Assembly (NCBI GenBank): GCA_025455285.1
Contig: JALOMU010000099.1
Location: 1-6,497, forward strand
DNA: 6,497 bases
Reading direction: 5' to 3'
Source: Flavihumibacter sp.
Lineage (GTDB): Bacteria > Bacteroidota > Bacteroidia > Chitinophagales > Chitinophagaceae
Shown: piece after piece, positions 6,395 through 6,497 of the stretch
How the letters are laid out: each line of letters begins with the position of its first letter
Position numbering within the stretch: position 1 is the first letter of the stretch
Program-made: the position numbers and the translations under genes
The notes under the pieces: generated by a model
The model's input: the letters and a program-made list of their open reading frames with translations, nothing else
The model's database searches: none
Told to the model about the DNA's origin: nothing

Positions 6395-6497
6395 ATGAAT
6401 CGTCGCAATTTTTTAAAAAGTGGTAGCCTGGCCGGACTCTCCGTTACGGCCGCCAGCCTGGTGGGCTGCAAAACCGAAACGCCCAAAGAAACCAAAA
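6395..6497 (+). CDS. N-terminus of a Tat-type exported lipoprotein (truncated by window edge)
   Basis: ATG at 6395 opens a frame running off the right edge after 34 codons. The N-terminus MNRRNFLKSGSLAGLS has a near-consensus twin-arginine motif (Arg3-Arg4, then Asn, Phe, Leu, Lys), a hydrophobic stretch and a lipobox ASLVGC (20-25). Cys25 is followed by a Lys/Thr/Glu-rich linker. This predicts export through Tat, lipid attachment at Cys25 and retention in the envelope. The mature domain lies outside the window, so its function cannot be assigned. In Bacteroidota such leaders occur on Gfo/Idh/MocA enzymes, TIM-barrel isomerases, gluconate dehydrogenase subunits and amidases, among others. Confidence 0.85.
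   Translation, partial: MNRRNFLKSGSLAGLSVTAASLVGCKTETPKETK

Overview
The window looks like a chromosomal stretch from a Bacteroidota genome, most plausibly a Chitinophagaceae-type soil or plant-associated bacterium. The reasons are moderate GC, start codons without clear Shine-Dalgarno sequences, and a set of exported enzymes (alpha/beta hydrolase, TIM-barrel isomerase, ApbE, FGE-like and Gfo/Idh/MocA proteins) that is common in that phylum. The taxonomic call is inference from gene content and style; there is no rRNA or marker gene here.

Layout. The left part (1-2630) is transcribed leftward. A TIM-barrel, hydroxypyruvate-isomerase-like protein with a twin-arginine (Tat) signal (2630 to 1689) is followed by a large secreted alpha/beta hydrolase of the prolyl-oligopeptidase/esterase type. 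That hydrolase starts at a GTG at 1558 and runs off the left edge. A 53-bp gap (2631-2683) separates this block from a rightward block: an ApbE-like FAD:protein FMN transferase with a TTG start (2684-3715), an FGE-sulfatase-domain protein (3740-4711) and a Tat-exported Gfo/Idh/MocA oxidoreductase (4776-6110). The intergenic distances of 24 and 64 bp, and a strong hairpin terminator at 6131-6170, make these three a likely operon. After the terminator and a spacer without recognisable genes, a further rightward gene begins at 6395. Only its Tat/lipoprotein signal (34 codons) lies in the window.

How the genes may work together. All five substantial proteins carry an export signal, three N-termini in the window are of Tat type, and the fourth and fifth large genes have Sec-type signals or similar. 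A Tat-exported Gfo/Idh/MocA enzyme (which would fold with its NAD(P) in the cytoplasm) and a Tat-exported sugar isomerase/epimerase-like TIM barrel fit an envelope sugar redox pathway. This resembles the 3-keto-sugar modules of Gfo/Idh/MocA plus TIM-barrel proteins known in Bacteroidota. ApbE would attach FMN to an exported redox partner that is not visible here. The FGE-fold protein lacks the catalytic cysteine pair of true formylglycine-generating enzymes, so it is probably structural, binding, or of unknown activity. No CRISPR array, insertion sequence, RNA gene or phage gene was seen.
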